64,000 nucleotides of DNA from Roseicyclus marinus (GTDB lineage Bacteria; Pseudomonadota; Alphaproteobacteria; Rhodobacterales; Rhodobacteraceae). The stretch is taken from the NCBI RefSeq assembly GCF_030163795.1, contig NZ_JASJOF010000004.1, positions 1 to 64,000 on the forward strand. Reading direction: 5' to 3'. The translations under genes and the position numbers were made by a program. A model generated the notes under the pieces. The model ran no database searches. It worked only from the letters and a program-made list of their open reading frames with translations, and had not been told where the DNA came from. Below, in pieces: positions 8,400-17,244 of the stretch; position 1 is the stretch's first letter; each line of letters begins with the position of its first letter.

Positions 8400-9629
8400 A
8401 TGACACCGCCGTCCGGACAGACCGCAGCACGCGAGGCAGACGAGGCCGGAACCGCCCCCGCCAGCACCGCCCTTCAGGGCTTGCGCGTACTGGATCTGAC
8501 GCGGGTACGCTCGGGCCCGACCTGTGTGCGCCAACTCGCCGACTGGGGCGCCGATGTCATCAAGATCGAAGCCCCGGTGGACGAGGCGCAGTTTGGCGGC
8601 CCCCGCCATGGTCCCGATTTCCAGAACCTGCACCGCAACAAGCGCTCGCTCACGCTCGACCTCAAATCCCCCGCCGGTCTCGAGGCGTTCAAGCGGCTTG
8701 CGGATACCGCCGACATCATCGTGGAAAACTTCCGCCCCGGCGTGAAGTCGCGGCTCGGCATCGATTACGACAGCCTGAGCAAGACCAACCCCAGCCTTAT
8801 CTACGCCTCGATTTCCGGCTTCGGGCAGGATGGCCCGCTGGCCGACCGCCCGGGCTTCGACCAGATCGCGCAAGGTATGGGTGGCCTCATGTCGATCACG
8901 GGCGAACCGGGCAGCGGCCCGATGCGTGTGGGCATTCCGATCGCCGATCTTTGCGCGGGGCTCTTCGCGGCCCAAGGCATCCTGATCGCGCTGTTCGAGC
9001 GTCAGCAATCGGGCCGTGGCCAATGGGTGCAGACCTCGCTGTTGCAGGCTCAGGTCTTCATGCTCGATTTTCAGGCCGCGCGCTGGCTGATGGATGGCGT
9101 CGTGCCAAAGCAAGCCGGCAACAACCACCCCACCACGATCCCCACCGGCGTCTTCAAGACCAGCGATGGGCACATGAACATCGCCGTGACCGGCAATGTG
9201 ATCTGGGGCAAGTTCTGCGACGTGATGGGCCGCCCCGACTGGAAAGACGACGCGCGCTACGCCAGCGCCAGCGCCCGGTCAGAACACCGCCATGCCCTGA
9301 ACGCCGAGATCGAGGCGATCACCGCGACCCGGTCCACCGCCGACTGGATCGATGCCTTCAACGATGCGGGCGTCCCGGCGGGCGAGATCAACGATATCAG
9401 CCAAGTCTTCGCCAATCCGCAGGTCCGCCACCTCGACCTTGCCCAGCCCGTCGTCAGCCAGGAACGGGGCGAGACCGAACTGGTGGGCCAACCCATCATC
9501 ATGAGCCGCACACCCAGCCATATCGCCAAGCCCCCGCCGCTGGCCGGACAGCATACCGCCGAGATCCTGACCGAGGTGGGCTATTCCGAGGCCGAGATCG
9601 CCGAAATGAAGGCCGCAGGGGCCATCTGA
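8400..9629 (+). CDS. CaiB/BaiF-type (family III) CoA-transferase
   Basis: A 409-residue protein with the family landmarks LRVLDLTRVRSGP near residue 28, ADVIKIEAP, NKRSLTLDLKS and GFDQIAQGMGGLMSITGEP. Asp183 in the GIPIADLCAG segment matches the aspartate that carries the acyl-CoA intermediate in formyl-CoA transferase. It is first in a four-gene operon with a crotonase, a thioesterase and a class V PLP enzyme. It probably activates the organic acid degraded by this operon by moving CoA between carboxylates. The substrate cannot be read from sequence. Confidence 0.88.
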   Translation: MTPPSGQTAAREADEAGTAPASTALQGLRVLDLTRVRSGPTCVRQLADWGADVIKIEAPVDEAQFGGPRHGPDFQNLHRNKRSLTLDLKSPAGLEAFKRLADTADIIVENFRPGVKSRLGIDYDSLSKTNPSLIYASISGFGQDGPLADRPGFDQIAQGMGGLMSITGEPGSGPMRVGIPIADLCAGLFAAQGILIALFERQQSGRGQWVQTSLLQAQVFMLDFQAARWLMDGVVPKQAGNNHPTTIPTGVFKTSDGHMNIAVTGNVIWGKFCDVMGRPDWKDDARYASASARSEHRHALNAEIEAITATRSTADWIDAFNDAGVPAGEINDISQVFANPQVRHLDLAQPVVSQERGETELVGQPIIMSRTPSHIAKPPPLAGQHTAEILTEVGYSEAEIAEMKAAGAI

Positions 9630-9652
9630 AAGACCAAAGGGACAGACAGACC

Positions 9653-10438
9653 ATGACCGACAAGATCCTGACCGAGCAGAGCGGCGACATCGCCCGGATC
9701 ATCTTCAACCAGCCCGAAAAGCGCAACGCCGTCTCGCTCGAGATGTGGGAAGCGGTCGAGGCTGCCATGATCCGGTTTCAGGCCGACCCTTCGGTGCGTA
9801 TCCTGATCCTGTCGGGCGCGGGTGGCAAAGCCTTCGTCTCGGGCGCCGATATCTCGAAATTCGAAAGCGAACGCGCCAGCGAAGAGGGCGTGGCCCGTTA
9901 CAACGCTACGACCAAGCGCGTCTATGACATGGTCGAAGCCTTCCCCAAACCCACCATCGCCCAGATCGACGGCTTCTGCGTCGGCGGCGGCGTGGCTTTG
10001 GCGCTGTGCTGTGATCTGCGCATCTGCGGCGAGGGTTCGCAATTCGCCGTCCCGGCGGCAAAGCTTGGGCTTGGCTACGGCTTCCCCGGCATCAGGCGGT
10101 TGGTCGACGTGGTCGGCCCCTCCTTTGCCAAGGAAATCTTCTTCACCGCCCGCCGTTTCACCGCCGAGGAAGCGCGGGTGATGGGCCTCGTGAACCGCGT
10201 GGTGCCCGATGACAAGGTGGGCGAAACCGCGCTCGAAACCGCGCAGATGATCGCGGAAAACGCGCCGATGACAGTCGCCTCGGTCAAATACATCGTAAGC
10301 CAGACCGTCACCCCCGAAAGCCAGCGCGATCTGGCTGAATGCGATGCGCGCGTGAAGGCCTGCTTCGACAGTCAGGATTATATCGAGGGCCGCCGCGCCT
10401 TCATGGAAAAGCGCAAGCCGAACTTCATCGGCGCCTGA
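9653..10438 (+). CDS. Enoyl-CoA hydratase/isomerase family (crotonase) protein
   Basis: A 261-residue single-domain crotonase. The two oxyanion-hole segments are AFVSGADIS (about 60-68) and FCVGGGVALAL (about 108-118). At the first catalytic Glu position of typical hydratases (usually PEVKLG) this protein reads PAAKLG, an Ala. The second Glu position (AKEIFF) is kept. That may mean a reaction other than simple hydration, such as isomerisation, C-C cleavage or lyase chemistry. It begins 23 bp after the CoA-transferase and acts on its acyl-CoA product by inference. Confidence 0.85.
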   Translation: MTDKILTEQSGDIARIIFNQPEKRNAVSLEMWEAVEAAMIRFQADPSVRILILSGAGGKAFVSGADISKFESERASEEGVARYNATTKRVYDMVEAFPKPTIAQIDGFCVGGGVALALCCDLRICGEGSQFAVPAAKLGLGYGFPGIRRLVDVVGPSFAKEIFFTARRFTAEEARVMGLVNRVVPDDKVGETALETAQMIAENAPMTVASVKYIVSQTVTPESQRDLAECDARVKACFDSQDYIEGRRAFMEKRKPNFIGA

Positions 10439-10439
10439 G

Positions 10440-10895
10440 ATGGCCGGCAAGATCGATCAAGCCAGCGCCTCCGCGCGCCTCAAGGATGCACTCGACACCC
10501 ATGAACAGGTGTTCGAACGCTTCTTTCTGGCGCGCTTTCTCGACCTGTCCTTTGCCTACCTGCCCGAGGCGGCGGACGATCCTGACAAGGAGATCTGCCG
10601 CCTGACCTTTCCGATGACCGATCTCCTGCGCAACCCGCAGGGCGCGCTGCACGGGGGCATCATGGCCAGCGCCATGGATATTTCCATGGGCCATCTGGTG
10701 GCCAAGGTCGCGGGCCCCGGCGCGACCATCGAGATGAAGGTGCAATTCCTGCGCCCCGTTATGGGTGGCACCGTGACCGTGGAGGGCAGCTTTACCCGGC
10801 GCGGCCGTAGCCTGTCCTTCATGGAAAGCAAGCTGTTCGCCGAGGATGGCAAACTGGCGGCGCACGCCACCGCGACATGGAAAATGCCCGGCTGA
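10440..10895 (+). CDS. PaaI-type hotdog-fold thioesterase
   Basis: A 151-residue hotdog protein with the family motif GALHGGIMASAMDISMG, in which HGG and the following Asp position the thioester. Length and layout match PaaI/acyl-CoA thioesterase family proteins. It starts 1 bp after the crotonase stop, so the two are co-translated. It probably releases CoA from a pathway intermediate or rescues dead-end acyl-CoAs. Confidence 0.82.
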   Translation: MAGKIDQASASARLKDALDTHEQVFERFFLARFLDLSFAYLPEAADDPDKEICRLTFPMTDLLRNPQGALHGGIMASAMDISMGHLVAKVAGPGATIEMKVQFLRPVMGGTVTVEGSFTRRGRSLSFMESKLFAEDGKLAAHATATWKMPG

Positions 10896-10915
10896 GAGTT
10901 GAAGGAGACCCCGAA

Positions 10916-12178
10916 ATGCTGACCGAAAAACCCGGCCTGATCGAGGCCGTACGCGAGCGTTTCGCCCATGTCGACACCTGCCCGTTCGAAGGACCGCGGG
11001 TGTTTTTCGAAAACGCGGGCGGCGCGCTGACGCTGAAATCGGTCGTGGACACCTCGGCCAAATTCGCGGCCATTCCCGACAATCAGGGCCGCGACAACCC
11101 GGCCGCCCATGCTCTCGTCGCCCTTATCGACAAGGCCAAGGCGGATATGCGCGTCTTCTTCAACGCGCCGCAGGGCCAGTTCTTCGTCGGCGAAAGCGGC
11201 ACGGAACTCCTGTTCCGTCTGATCCGCACCGCCATCGTGGGGACCGCTCCGGGCCGGGTCCTCGGCTCCACTCTCGAACATCCCGCCACTCGCAGCGCCG
11301 CGCATCATTGGGCCGAAGTAGCGGGCAAGCCGCATGTGCTGGTGGCCCATGACGACGCCACGGGCTGCGTGACCGCCGACGCCTATCTCCCTGAAATTAC
11401 ACCCGATACACGGGTTGCCACGATCCTGCACACCTCGCCCGTGACCGGCATGGGCACCGATGTGGCCAGCATCGCCCGCGCCATCCGCAAGGTCGCGCCA
11501 GACTGCATCATCATCGTCGACGGCATCCAGCACGCGGCCCATGGGCGGCTCGACATCGACAGCTACGACATCGACGGCTATGTGGTCTCCCCCTACAAGG
11601 TGTTCTCCCGCCACGGCTACGGTGTGGCGTGGGTCAGCGACAGGCTCCACGCAATCCGCCACGAACACCTGATCGACGCGCCCGGCAACCCGTGGGAATT
11701 CGGCACCCGCGACACCGGCGCCTACGTGACCTTTTCCGACGTGGTCGATTACTTCGACTGGCTGGGGGGCGAGGTCTCCGACGAAACCGACCGCCGCGCG
11801 CGCATCGTGGCGGCGGGTGAAGCGATCCACGCCCACGAGGCGCATCTGGTCCAGGCCATGCTGCATGGCACCGGCAACCTGAAAGGGCTGGCCGAATTGC
11901 CCGGCGTCACCATCATCGGCGGTCTCGACAATCCAAGGCGCGAGGGGCTCGTGTCCCTGACCGTTGACGGTATCGACGCGCCCGATGTGGTCACGGCGCT
12001 GCGCCATCGCGGCATCCGCACCCACACCCGCAAGGCCGATCATTATTCGGGCAACATCCTGACGCCGCTCGGGATGGGCAGTGCGGTGCGCGTGTCCATG
12101 TGCCACTACAATTCCGAGGCCGAGGTGGCGCAATTCCTTCAGGCGATGCGCGAGATCACCGAGGGTGCTGCCGCCTGA
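10916..12178 (+). CDS. Class V aminotransferase/SufS-like PLP enzyme
   Basis: A 420-residue PLP protein of the aminotransferase V fold. The start at 10916 is set by a good Shine-Dalgarno (GAAGGAGA, 10901-10908); the frame is open 13 codons upstream. VDGIQHAAHGRLDI holds the Asp and His that contact the cofactor, and SPYKVFSRHGYG holds the Schiff-base Lys. It lacks the Cys-containing loop of real cysteine desulfurases as far as I can see, and sits in a CoA-thioester operon, so an amino-acid transaminase, lyase or epimerase role is more likely than Fe-S assembly. Last gene of the operon, convergent with the Ldh-type gene. Confidence 0.8.
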   Translation: MLTEKPGLIEAVRERFAHVDTCPFEGPRVFFENAGGALTLKSVVDTSAKFAAIPDNQGRDNPAAHALVALIDKAKADMRVFFNAPQGQFFVGESGTELLFRLIRTAIVGTAPGRVLGSTLEHPATRSAAHHWAEVAGKPHVLVAHDDATGCVTADAYLPEITPDTRVATILHTSPVTGMGTDVASIARAIRKVAPDCIIIVDGIQHAAHGRLDIDSYDIDGYVVSPYKVFSRHGYGVAWVSDRLHAIRHEHLIDAPGNPWEFGTRDTGAYVTFSDVVDYFDWLGGEVSDETDRRARIVAAGEAIHAHEAHLVQAMLHGTGNLKGLAELPGVTIIGGLDNPRREGLVSLTVDGIDAPDVVTALRHRGIRTHTRKADHYSGNILTPLGMGSAVRVSMCHYNSEAEVAQFLQAMREITEGAAA

Positions 12179-12186
12179 CGGGCTCC

Positions 12187-12206
12187 GGCGGGCGTTTCAA
12201 CCCGCC
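12187..12206. terminator. Weak hairpin between convergent genes
   Basis: GGCGGG (12187-12192) and CCCGCC (12201-12206) with an 8-base loop, straddling the stop of the Ldh-type gene and 9 bp after the PLP gene. No T run follows, so this is a weak call. Confidence 0.3.
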
Positions 12207-13216
12207 GCCAGTTCCAATTCGTTCAACAGGCCCGCCGACAGGTCGATCCCCATGACCCGCGCCCGCCTGAGCGACGCGATGGCCCGCGCGCCGGGCAGGC
12301 GCGGGGCGGCGCCCCCCGGCACGGGCGGCACTGCCCCCACGATCCCTGCCGCATGGTCGAGCCTTCGGGCGAAATCCTCGGGCGGCATCAGCCGCGTGGC
12401 ATCGATGACGAGGATCATCTGCCCCACATCGGGCCGCCGCGACGGATCGGCATGGTTGTCGCCCACATCGCTCAGCATCGCCGCACCAGCCAGCCCGGCC
12501 GCCATAAGGTCCAGCGTCACGGCCAGTGCCGCGCCCTTGCGCCCGCCGATGGCCTGCAACACGCCCTTGAGCGCCGCGCGCGGATCCGTTGTGGGCCGCC
12601 CCTCGGCATCCAGCGCCCAAGCTTCGGGAATGGTCTCCCCCCGCTCCGCCGCGCCACGCAGCTTCGACCGCGCCGCCACCGACAGCGCCATGTCTAGGAT
12701 CACATGCCGCCCCCCGGCATGGGGCAGGCCGATCCCCGTCGGCGCATTGCCCACCGCGACGCCGCGCCCGCCCGGTGGGGCCAGCATCGGCGCACTATTG
12801 GCCGTGATGAAACTGGCGAAACCCTGTTCGGCGGCGATGAAGCCCAGGGGCGCGATGGCTCCGAAATGCGTGGCGTTGCGCAGGAAACAGGCCGCTACCC
12901 CGGTCTCGCGCGCCGCCTCCATCGTGCGGGCCAGCGCCATTTGCACCACGCCCGCGCCCAAGCCTGCGCCCGCATCGCCCTGAAGCAGCGCAGGTGCCAA
13001 GGCCGTGATCGTGGGCACGGCCTCCGCATCGATCCCCCCCGCCGCGATCCGCCCGAGGTAGGAGGTGACGCGCGACAGGCCATGGGTCGTGATCCCCATC
13101 ATCTCGGTCAAGGTCAGATGCAGCGCCGCCGCCTCGGCCACCTCGGCGCACACCCCCCCACGCGCAAAGGCGCGGGCGACCAACGCCCGCGCCTCCTGTT
13201 CCGTCAGAACCGGCAT
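12197..13216 (-). CDS. Ldh family (malate/L-lactate-dehydrogenase-like) NAD(P)-dependent oxidoreductase
   Basis: A 339-residue protein with the features of the LDH2/MDH2 fold: MMGITTHGLSRV near residue 42-53 (catalytic His), ATHFGAIAPLG and ANSAPMLAPPGG. The family reduces 2-oxo acids or oxidises 2-hydroxy acids and includes ureidoglycolate, sulfolactate and piperideine-carboxylate enzymes. It is the last gene of gntR-tctC-tctB-tctA-ldh, starting 4 bp after tctA. It probably oxidises the imported hydroxy acid or reduces the product of the convergent PLP-enzyme operon. Confidence 0.82.
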   Translation of the reverse strand: MPVLTEQEARALVARAFARGGVCAEVAEAAALHLTLTEMMGITTHGLSRVTSYLGRIAAGGIDAEAVPTITALAPALLQGDAGAGLGAGVVQMALARTMEAARETGVAACFLRNATHFGAIAPLGFIAAEQGFASFITANSAPMLAPPGGRGVAVGNAPTGIGLPHAGGRHVILDMALSVAARSKLRGAAERGETIPEAWALDAEGRPTTDPRAALKGVLQAIGGRKGAALAVTLDLMAAGLAGAAMLSDVGDNHADPSRRPDVGQMILVIDATRLMPPEDFARRLDHAAGIVGAVPPVPGGAAPRLPGARAIASLRRARVMGIDLSAGLLNELELAAG

Positions 13217-13220
13217 GGCG

Positions 13221-14744
13221 TCAGCCGCCCGCCTTCTCGGCCTTGCCGGCCCCCGATCCGATCCGCCCCAAAAGCGGCAACAACACCAAAAGCGCAGCCG
13301 TGACGCAGATGATCCAGACCGATGCCGGCCGGTCGAGGAAGATCCCGAAAGACCCGCGCGAGATCGTCATCGTCTGGCGCAACGCCTCCTCGGCAAGCGG
13401 TCCAAGAACCAGCGCGAGAACGAGGGCTGCGGGCGAGAAGCCGTAAAGGCGCATGAAAAAGCCCACGATCCCTGCCGCGAACATCAGGTACAGCTCGATG
13501 AAACTTGCGTGGACGGTAAAGGTCCCCAGCGCACAGATCACCACGATGCAGGGGCCAAGGATGCGATAGGGCACCTTGATGATCTGCACGAAGAGCGGGA
13601 TGGCAAAGATCGAAATCGCCAGAAGGACCATGTTGCCCAGATACATCGACGCGATCAGACCCCAAGCCATTTCCGGGTTCTGCTCCATGAACAGCGGGCC
13701 GGGCCGCAGCCCCCACAGCAGGAAGGCCGCAAGCAAGACGGCGGTCGAGGCAGAGCCCGGAATACCCAGCGTCAACAGCGGGATCATCGCGCCCGAAGAG
13801 GCGGCGTTGTTCGCCGTCTCGGGCGCGACCAGACCCGCCATCTCGCCCTTGCCGAAGCGTTCGGGATGCTTGGACAGCGAGCGTTCGGTGGAATAGGCCA
13901 TCAGCGAGGCGATGGTCGCCCCCGCGCCGGGGATCACCCCCACGACAAAGCCCAGAACCGACCCGCGCAGCATCGTCCAGCGCGTCGAGATGTAATCCTC
14001 CGCCGTGGGCCAGAACCTCTGTTCCTTGCTATATTGCACAAGACCACCCGACCCGTGCCGGTGCATCCCCGAATAGAAGGCATAGAAGAGCTCGCCCAAG
14101 CCAAACAGACCGATGGCGATGGGAATGAAATAGATGCCGCCGATCAACTCGGCCGAGCCGAAGGTATAGCGCCCTTGCCCCGTCTCGAGATCGACGCCGA
14201 CAGTCCCCAGCGCAAAGCCGATCAGCGCCGAGATCACGCCCAGTTTCCAGTTCGAGCCGATCATGACGAGGAGCGTCAGCATCCCCATCATGGCGAGCAG
14301 GAAATATTCCGGCGGCCCGAAGCTGCGCGAGACCTGCGAAAACATCGGCGCAAGGATAGTGATCAGGATCACGCCCACCGTGCCGCCCACGAAAGACGCC
14401 ACGGCCTGCATCACCAGCGCGGGCCCCGCGCGCCCGTTCTTGGCCAGCGGATAGCCGTCGAAGGTCGAGGCGACCGTCGCACTTTCGCCCGGCGTGTTGA
14501 GCAGGATCGAGGTGATCGTGCCGCCATACATCGACCCATAATAGATCGCGGCCAGCATCATGATCGCGCCCACCGGATCCATGCCGAAGGTGATCGGCAA
14601 CAAGATCGCAAGGCCGGCGGATGGGCCAAAGCCGGGGATCACGCCCACGATCATCCCCACCATCGCGCCGATCAGCAGGTAGAGCAGGTTGATCGGGGTG
14701 ATGGCGATGGACAGGCCCATCACGAGATCGGAAAAGATGTCCAT
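13221..14744 (-). CDS. tctA: Tripartite tricarboxylate transporter large permease (TctA family)
   Basis: A 507-residue protein with about 11-12 hydrophobic segments. Family-defining stretches are seen: GVIPGFGPSAGLAILLPITFGMDP near residue 35, GGTITSILLNTPGESATVASTFDGYP near 75, and the second GVIPGAGATIASLMAYSTE in the middle. It forms the channel of a sodium- or proton-driven importer for carboxylates together with TctB and the periplasmic TctC. Cargo cannot be read from the permease. It is 28 bp downstream of tctB. Confidence 0.92.
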   Translation of the reverse strand: MDIFSDLVMGLSIAITPINLLYLLIGAMVGMIVGVIPGFGPSAGLAILLPITFGMDPVGAIMMLAAIYYGSMYGGTITSILLNTPGESATVASTFDGYPLAKNGRAGPALVMQAVASFVGGTVGVILITILAPMFSQVSRSFGPPEYFLLAMMGMLTLLVMIGSNWKLGVISALIGFALGTVGVDLETGQGRYTFGSAELIGGIYFIPIAIGLFGLGELFYAFYSGMHRHGSGGLVQYSKEQRFWPTAEDYISTRWTMLRGSVLGFVVGVIPGAGATIASLMAYSTERSLSKHPERFGKGEMAGLVAPETANNAASSGAMIPLLTLGIPGSASTAVLLAAFLLWGLRPGPLFMEQNPEMAWGLIASMYLGNMVLLAISIFAIPLFVQIIKVPYRILGPCIVVICALGTFTVHASFIELYLMFAAGIVGFFMRLYGFSPAALVLALVLGPLAEEALRQTMTISRGSFGIFLDRPASVWIICVTAALLVLLPLLGRIGSGAGKAEKAGG

Positions 14745-14772
14745 TTCTGGCTCCCTGGGACGGTCGAAACCG

Positions 14773-15246
14773 TCAGAACGGCAGATCGATGAGGGCGGGC
14801 GGCATGTTGGCGTTCAGCACCCGGTCGAACAACAGGTAGACGCAAGCGGGAAAGATGATCGCCACAAGCGCGTTTTGCAGATGCCTGCCGGGGTTCAGCA
14901 GCGCCAGCGCAAGCCCGAGGTACAGGACCGTGGACACGAGGCCCCCGAACAGCCGGATCAGCACGGCATAGCCAAGCGCCATGGCCACCAGCAGCACGAA
15001 ATCGCGCCACCGCCCGTCGGGCGCGTCATCGGCCCCCGGCGCGCCCCCGGCGTTCACCCGCGCCCTGTCGCGCAGGGCGTCGAGGATGGCCAACAGCGTC
15101 ATGGCCACCATGGTCAGCCCGACGATGCGCGGAAAGAACCCCGGACCCAACCGACCCGTCCGCGTCATGAAGTTCAGATCGGCAAAGGCGATGTAGCTGT
15201 AAAAGATCGCCGCGCCCAGAACCGCGACCAGAAAGACGATGCGCAT
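14773..15246 (-). CDS. tctB: Tripartite tricarboxylate transporter small permease (TctB family)
   Basis: A 157-residue protein with four hydrophobic helices and the N-terminal segment RTGRLGPGFFPRIVG, which is characteristic of TctB. An in-frame GTG two codons upstream (15252) is an alternative start. It assists the large permease. Gene order tctC-tctB-tctA is the standard one. Confidence 0.88.
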   Translation of the reverse strand: MRIVFLVAVLGAAIFYSYIAFADLNFMTRTGRLGPGFFPRIVGLTMVAMTLLAILDALRDRARVNAGGAPGADDAPDGRWRDFVLLVAMALGYAVLIRLFGGLVSTVLYLGLALALLNPGRHLQNALVAIIFPACVYLLFDRVLNANMPPALIDLPF

Positions 15247-15319
15247 ATCCACCCCGATGCATCAGAAGAAACGGGGGCCGAGCGCGCGATCCGCGCCCGG
15301 CCCTTCAGGATCGCAACCC

Positions 15320-16300
15320 TTACTGGATCGCGCCGACCGAGCGCAGCACCTCGGCAAAGCCGTTTTGCGTGTTGCTCAGGAAGGTGCGGAACTCCTCACC
15401 GTACAGAACGGTGGGGGTCAGGGTGTTGTTCTCGATGTAGGCGGCCCATTCCGGCGTCTCGACCACGCGCTGCATGGTTTCGATCCAGAACTGCTGTGCT
15501 TCCGCCGGGGCATCGGGCGGCAGGATCAGGCCGCGCGGCATCGACACGCCGATGTCGTGGCCCACGTCGCCCATCGTCGGCACCCCTTCGAGAGCCGCCG
15601 GGGTGGACGCGCCCGAATAGACCAGCGCGCGCAGATCGCCGCTGTCGATCAGGCCCAGGATCTCGCCCGGGTTGCCGACCATGGCATCCACCGATTCCGA
15701 CAAAAGGGCGGTGGTCTGATCCGCCATCGAGTTGAACGAAACATATTCGAATTCGAACCCTGCCGCCTGTGCAAACAGCGTCGGCACGATGAAGTCGACG
15801 TTCACCGTGCCGGTGCCCGCGATCGTGATCGGGTTGGCCTGCGCATAGGCGATGAATTCGTCGATGTTCTGGATCTCGGACGACCCGTTGACCACCAGCA
15901 CGAGATCATCGGTCGCCAAGAGCGCCACGGGCGTGAAATCTGCGGGTTCCCATGGCGTGTCGGCCTGCAGCGGCGTCGTGACGAAACTGCCCGAGGTGGT
16001 CGAGATGCCATAGCCCGATCCCGACTGGCCGAACAGGTAACCCCAGCCCACGGCCCCCGAACCGCCCGCGCGGTTCTCGACCGCGATATCGCCGGGGTAG
16101 AGGTCATAGGTGTTCAGAATGTCGACGATGGTCCGCGCCATGATATCGTTGCCGCCACCGGGGCCAAACGCGATGGTCCAATCCAGCGTCTGGCCCGGGT
16201 CGGGGTATTCCTGCGCGATGGCAGGCGTGGCCACCGCAAGCGGTGCGGCCAGCGCAAGCGTCATCGCACCAAGGCGCAGTGTCGTGTCGAAGTTGGTCAT
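15320..16300 (-). CDS. tctC: Tripartite tricarboxylate transporter substrate-binding protein (TctC/Bug family)
   Basis: A 326-residue periplasmic binding protein with a cleavable signal ending near ATPAIAQE. The start at 16300 is set by the Shine-Dalgarno GGAGGATCAC just upstream, and it overlaps the stop of the upstream gntR by 4 bp. Bug-family landmarks are seen: TIAFGPGGGNDIMART, then the VENRAGGSGAVGW loop that clamps the carboxylate. It captures the organic acid for the TctBA permease. Its own specificity is unknown. Confidence 0.9.
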   Translation of the reverse strand: MTNFDTTLRLGAMTLALAAPLAVATPAIAQEYPDPGQTLDWTIAFGPGGGNDIMARTIVDILNTYDLYPGDIAVENRAGGSGAVGWGYLFGQSGSGYGISTTSGSFVTTPLQADTPWEPADFTPVALLATDDLVLVVNGSSEIQNIDEFIAYAQANPITIAGTGTVNVDFIVPTLFAQAAGFEFEYVSFNSMADQTTALLSESVDAMVGNPGEILGLIDSGDLRALVYSGASTPAALEGVPTMGDVGHDIGVSMPRGLILPPDAPAEAQQFWIETMQRVVETPEWAAYIENNTLTPTVLYGEEFRTFLSNTQNGFAEVLRSVGAIQ

Positions 16301-17073
16301 GTGATCCTCCCTAGATCGGTTTTCGGTTCCACGGCCCGCCCCTCTCCCGGGGCTGGATCCGCATGACCGGCCTGAGCGTGGCACGCGCCCCTCTCCTGCC
16401 GGAGCCTGTCGAGCAGCCTTTGCTTGCCGCTCGCGTGATGCGCGGCACCTGCCACCCGCGCACCCTCCCCATCGCCCGCGACGATCGCCTCCACGATCCG
16501 GGCGTGTTCCCTGTAGGATTGCCGCAAGGCTTCCGGGCCGGTCAGCACCTTCAGCCGCATCAACCGCACTTCCTTGCCGAGCGAGACATAGAGCGCGCGG
16601 GCGCGGGGCAATGCCGCTGCCTCCGCGATCCGGTCGTGAAAGGAAAGGTTGAGGTCGAAATAGGTCGCCTCGTCACCCGCCTCCATCGCGCGTCCCATCG
16701 CGGCGTGGAAGTCCTCCAACTCCGCCGCGACCGCTGCATCCCCCCGCTCCGCCACGGCGGCGCACAGGTAGCCCGCGATCATCGCCCGCAGGTCGTAAAG
16801 CTCCAGCCCATCTTGCGGCGACAGGCGGCGCACATACACGCCCTCGTTCGCGACGGCCTCCACCAGCCCCTCGCGCTCCAGCGACCGCGCGGCCTCCCGC
16901 ACGGGGCCACGGCTGACCCCCAACTGCTCGGCCAGCGCCGCCTCGTTCAGCCGCTCTCCCGCCGCGATCTCGCCCACCAGGATCATCTCTTCCAGCGCAT
17001 CGCGCACCTCGAGCACAAGCGGACGCTGCCGCCGCCGCGCAAGGGATTCCCGGATGTCATGCTTCAGATCCAT
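16297..17073 (-). CDS. GntR family transcriptional regulator, FCD domain
   Basis: A 258-residue protein with a winged helix (about 20-85, core LNEAALAEQLGVSRGPVREAARSL) and an FCD domain (about 95-225). The last 30 residues are hydrophilic and unlike the family, which usually ends just after the helical domain. This could be a tail, or a frame change close to the end. It is the first gene of the transporter operon and diverges from the SDR operon. A TTGTCAACAA operator candidate lies 29 bp upstream of its ATG, the same distance as for the regulator at 7590-8288. Confidence 0.83.
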   Translation of the reverse strand: MDLKHDIRESLARRRQRPLVLEVRDALEEMILVGEIAAGERLNEAALAEQLGVSRGPVREAARSLEREGLVEAVANEGVYVRRLSPQDGLELYDLRAMIAGYLCAAVAERGDAAVAAELEDFHAAMGRAMEAGDEATYFDLNLSFHDRIAEAAALPRARALYVSLGKEVRLMRLKVLTGPEALRQSYREHARIVEAIVAGDGEGARVAGAAHHASGKQRLLDRLRQERGACHAQAGHADPAPGEGRAVEPKTDLGRIT

Positions 17074-17101
17074 GGCCGTAGATCAGGCCACGAATTGTAG
17101 A

Positions 17102-17111
17102 TTGTCAACAA
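17102..17111. promoter_or_regulatory. Candidate FCD-GntR operator TTGTCAACAA
   Basis: Identical in sequence and in distance from the gene start to the site at 8317-8326. It lies in an AT-rich pocket (17090-17125) of the divergent region between gntR-tct and the SDR operon. A half-site-like TGTTGAA follows at about 17117. Confidence 0.55.
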
Positions 17112-17244
17112 TATTCTGTTGAATACCCCGCCGCGCAGGAGTACCGAAAGACCGCGCCACCCTTGGCCACAAGGTCCGGCGCAGCGGGGGCAAGCCACCG
17201 CCAAGACATTGATTTCATGACTGCTTCACGGGGGAGACGACGCG

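Noticed and set aside
10916-12178. Cysteine desulfurase for Fe-S assembly
   Set aside because: No suf or isc genes nearby, no active-site Cys loop recognised, and the operon is built around CoA thioesters.
13065-14792. A 575-codon plus-strand frame opposite tctA
   Set aside because: Extremely rich in Arg, His, Asp and Gln, the mirror of a hydrophobic permease reading. Not a protein.
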